Positions 61,086 to 64,000 of a DNA stretch of 64,000 nucleotides are shown here, in pieces. Position 1 is the stretch's first letter. Each line of letters starts with the position of its first letter. Position numbers and translations under genes: made by a program. The notes under the pieces were generated by a model that worked only from the letters and a program-made list of their open reading frames with translations, was not told the DNA's origin and searched no databases. Source of the stretch: Patiria pectinifera (lineage: Eukaryota > Echinodermata > Asteroidea > Valvatida > Asterinidae); the NCBI GenBank assembly GCA_029964075.1, contig CM057149.1, positions 10,240,465 through 10,304,464 of the forward strand, read 5' to 3'.

Positions 61086-62436
61086 GTAAGGACTAATTGA
61101 TTAAGTTTTCATTGTAAAATCTGTAGGATCATGTACCATATCGGTAACTAGTGATTTAGCTTTTCATGTACAGGACGGTCTGCATTATGTGTCTATTCAC
61201 CATCCATCCTTTTCAATAAACATGGTGAGTCAAAAAAAAGTGGAATCCAACCCCAAAATTTATATTTCATATTTAAAAAAATAGGCAGCACCAAAAATAA
61301 TGATGACTGGAAAGCCAATTTCATAAGCTATTACTGAAATTGCTCAATGTGTTCAAAGAATGTCACCATTTAAACCCAATGACCCTAGAACATCTTTCCT
61401 TCAAAAATGCGGTTTCAAGAATGGCCGTCACAATTGTCTTCAAACATCACTGGTGATAAAACCCATGTCTAAAAGTTAAAAATATTCAACAAAGTCCTTT
61501 TGAAGGCCTGTCTTTTTCTGACTCACCCTGTATTTGGGATTTTATGAGAAATTGTAAATCTTGCCATTTTGGACCTATAGAATCATTTAAATTTTGAGTT
61601 GAAGATATAGGGCAGTAGTGTGATTTAGGTTACTCAGGGTCCTTTGTTACTAGATAAGTATGGCAGTGATGTTAATTCAAACAACAAATCTGAAACAGCA
61701 TTGACAACAATTACAACCAGCAACTCTATTTCATCAAAGCTGATTGGACCAAACTAGGTAATGAGGACAATAAATCTGTTGCCAAGATTTCAGAAATCTT
61801 CAGAACTGTTCACATTTTCTTTTACTTTTTCAAAAGACCAATCATTTTGTTTGATTAAAAAAAAAAAATTTCTCTTTATATAATCATCCAAGCGCTAGTA
61901 CGATTGATAGGGCTAATCCTTTCCACTGCAAAACAAGAATTTCAATTATCAACATTACAGACTCAATAAATAAACATGTCACCTTCACTTAAAGTTTAGG
62001 GAACCATGGAGTATACACAGCATGATTTATACAGCTTTGTTTGGAAGGAATTCAGATTGTTTATTAATTCTACATGATCTTTCACCATTGCCATAGTAAC
62101 ACCCCACGGTAACAGCACTTCCTTGTTACAGTCTACTCAGGAACGGAAAGTCTGAATTTTATTTAAATGTAACTTGAATGCTTTTGCACGATAACTTAAT
62201 TTCAAAATAATGATAAAATAAATATGTCCTCTAACTAATTTGTCATGTAACTGATAAAATCACTGAACCAACTTAGTTTATGCATATGGAAAGGTTGGTA
62301 TTAAACAACAAATCTCCCAAAATGGAAGACAGTTGCTTTAAGTTACAAATTGTTTGGTAAAATTGAGATCTTCGTTTAACCTTATAAACATTTTACTTAT
62401 ACATAAACAAATATCTTTTGATATCATTTTTCTCAG

Positions 62437-62634
62437 TGATTCGCGGTCGAGTGGTTTTGATACAATGGCAGCTCATTCCAGACTTGGACACAGAGTCAAC
62501 TACAGTGACAGAAACCCTGACAAACCCTACATCATACATGACAGCAAATCCCCTCACACAGGGGCCTGAAGCAACAGGCAAAGAGGTTGAAAAGTCAACA
62601 GCACTCCCATCATCCCAGGACCAGGACCAAAATG
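62437..62634 (+). CDS. TIMP-C exon 2: strand A and Thr-rich insertion, first half
   Basis: The acceptor ATCATTTTTCTCAG precedes VIRGRVVLIQWQLI. The rest (TESTTVTETLTNPTSYMTAN and onwards) is Thr, Ser, Pro and Gln rich, a candidate O-glycosylated linker. Donor AATG|GTATGA is weaker than the others but keeps phase 1. The exon is an exact multiple of three (198 bases), so skipping it would not shift the frame. Confidence 0.82.
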
Positions 62635-63491
62635 GTATGATAATATTTTTAAATTACATAGTATTATTCCTGGAGGAAACAAAACATATTTGCATACAAG
62701 GATTACTGCGGATAGCTTTGAGTATCCAAAGAGGGTTTATTCAGAATACTATCCAATTATTTAAAGGTAATATATACAACATTTCCTATTGCTGTTATTT
62801 TCAGAAATGGATGGATTTGGGGGTTTGTATTTTACAGCAAATGTTGTTACACTGACCTTTTCAAAGTTTTGTGTTCGTATGCTGGAAAAACCAAGAAAAA
62901 AATGTTGCTTTTGTAGTTGGTTTCCCTGACCCTACTTCAGATGAAACGGAGCAATTTATATGCAGGGGAATTGTCAGGTCAGGGAATCATCAGCTTGCTT
63001 GCACCCATTCACGGATGTGTAACCAATTTTAAACAAAATGTGGACAAAATAAATTTGGTAAATTTTGTTTTAATTTTGAAAAAAATTAACTGAATTTGAA
63101 AATGACAGCACACCAGGAGCTACGATTTCACAGGATTTCACAGTCAAGTAAGGCATTTCGTACTAATTTGGTAGTTTGTTTGTTGATGTTTGCAAGTGTT
63201 GCATATTACCTTTACTAGGATCCAAAAGGGTTTCAAAAAAGCAACCTTTCCATTTCATCCTTCAGGGGGGTCTGTGATCAAGGAGATTTTCAAAACTGTT
63301 TAATTTATTCTATTGTTTTCTCATTCCTTCCCTTCTTATGGATGTTTTTCCAATATTTATAGAAACACCCAATGAAAAATTTTACATACCGGTACCAGAA
63401 CTGTCCTTTACTATAAAAAAAACAAGTTATTTAGTATTGAAGTCTTATTGACTATCAATCAAGGTTAATTCTTAATCTTTAGACAAGAGCA

Positions 63492-63518
63492 CCCCCCCCC
63501 CCCCCCCCCCAAAAAAAA
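63492..63518 (+). repeat. Poly-C (19) followed by poly-A (8)
   Basis: An uninterrupted C run followed by eight A, inside the intron 35 bases before the TIMP-C exon 3 acceptor. Length variation here could alter the effective branch-point/pyrimidine region; that is inference. Confidence 0.9.
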
Positions 63519-63553
63519 GCTGATCTAATCCCAATCTAATATTTAACCTGCAG

Positions 63554-63814
63554 AATTCATTGACGCGATGCCAGCCCATAGACACAACAATCAAAGAGCC
63601 AACAGAAGGGACAAACGACTGCTAAAGAATCGCATCATCAACCAAGAACCATGGAACTATGAGATCATCTATATCATCACGATCCAGACTGTGTATAAGA
63701 ATGTGGGCGGAGATTCACTGATTGAGGGGGAGGAGCTGGAACTTAAGAGTCCATATCCAGGCATGGGATTCTGTGGTGTGGAACTCAGAGCAGGCAGATC
63801 TTACCTCCTAGCAG
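63554..63814 (+). CDS. TIMP-C exon 3: basic loop segment, strand B, Cys70
   Basis: The acceptor TTAACCTGCAG precedes EFIDAMPAHRHNNQRANRRD and KRLLKNR, a strongly basic stretch. It continues with WNYEIIYIITIQTVYKN, a Gly/Glu-rich turn, GFCGVELRAGRSYLLAG. The CGV and YLLAG words match TIMP-A (CGV, YLLTG) and human FLIAG. Donor GCAG|GTAGGC, phase 1. A run of 19 C (63492-63510) lies just upstream of the acceptor. Confidence 0.9.
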
Positions 63815-64000
63815 GTAGGCTGTGACATTCGAATCACAATGCTAAGAAAGATTATCAAGTCTGGCACTGATAAACTCTCTGACACTGATAAACTCTCTTC
63901 TCTGGTAACAGAATTTGCAATCAGGCATTCAGGCTTTGACATGGAAACCTTGTTCACAGTGGCTTCTCATAGGAAAGATGTGTGATTCTGAAATTAACAC

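Larger units (their letters stand above)
60950..63814 (+). other. TIMP-C gene, 5' part (three exons), continues past the window
   Basis: TIMP-family gene with exons 60950-61085, 62437-62634 and 63554-63814; every intron is phase 1 and the joined frame is open for 198 codons. The signal peptide (about 1-28) precedes CNCTRIHPQQHFC, with Cys29, 31 and 41 in the Cys1, Cys3 and Cys13 positions. VIRGRV follows, then a Thr-rich and later very basic insertion of about 92 residues, YEIIYIITIQTVYKN, FCGV (Cys70) and YLLAG. The exons for Cys99, Cys124/127 and the C-subdomain must lie beyond 64000. Unlike A and B, the AB-loop insertion is split by an intron. With Cys1 present, it could inhibit metalloproteinases; mature residue 2 is Asn. 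Confidence 0.9.

Noticed and set aside
1-64000. CRISPR arrays, bacterial operons, phage or plasmid features
   Set aside because: Gene structure with spliced exons, eukaryotic repeats and metazoan-specific families rule out a prokaryotic source; the CCGAGT and GACTC arrays are not CRISPR-like because they lack unique spacers.

Overview
This window is animal genomic DNA with small exons, long AT-rich introns, fossil transposons, SINEs and one 500-base assembly gap. The gene content, the intron positions and the many TACCGGTACATGTA-like words fit a marine invertebrate deuterostome, most likely an echinoderm (sea star or sea urchin). The species assignment is inference.

Layout. Positions 1-24038 hold no gene I can recognise, only short chance ORFs, transposon and SINE copies, and one GC-richer patch near 12.0-12.2 kb. 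The first clear gene is a synapsin first coding exon on the + strand (24899-25125): a domain A with the Ser9 kinase site, a very short linker, and the first strand of the ATP-grasp-like domain C, ending in a splice donor. Its next exons were not found before 64000, although the 26733-27232 gap could hide a small one.

Downstream, on the same strand, is a tandem array of TIMP-family (tissue inhibitor of metalloproteinases) genes. TIMP-A (32425-39263, 4 exons, 275 aa) and TIMP-B (51412-56216, 4 exons, 677 aa) are complete. TIMP-C (60950 to beyond the window) has its first three exons here. Between A and B lie TIMP-like C-terminal and middle exons without partners (40219-40413, 48444-48529, 50490-50795), which look like an alternative last exon and a decayed gene copy. 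The three main genes share intron phases (1, 1, 0) with vertebrate TIMP genes. All three carry a greatly enlarged insertion at the place of the TIMP AB loop (about 56, 100 and 92 residues against about 10 in human TIMPs). TIMP-B also lacks the N-terminal cysteine that binds the metalloproteinase zinc, and it has a roughly 370-residue disordered tail with an internal duplication.

TIMP genes sit inside synapsin introns in flies and vertebrates. This window shows the same linkage, but expanded into an array and in the same orientation as synapsin, not antiparallel. Echinoderm TIMP relatives include the tensilins that stiffen mutable collagenous tissue, so some members may act on the extracellular matrix without inhibiting proteases; that is inference.

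Mobile DNA: three non-autonomous hAT-like elements with exact 8-bp target duplications (6666-6805, 27929-28582, 49164-49802), the latter two filled with GACTCGAGTC or CCGAGT arrays; a TIR element at 9057-9482 split by a SINE; two tRNA-derived SINE families; and minus-strand non-LTR retrotransposon fossils at 44850-47045.
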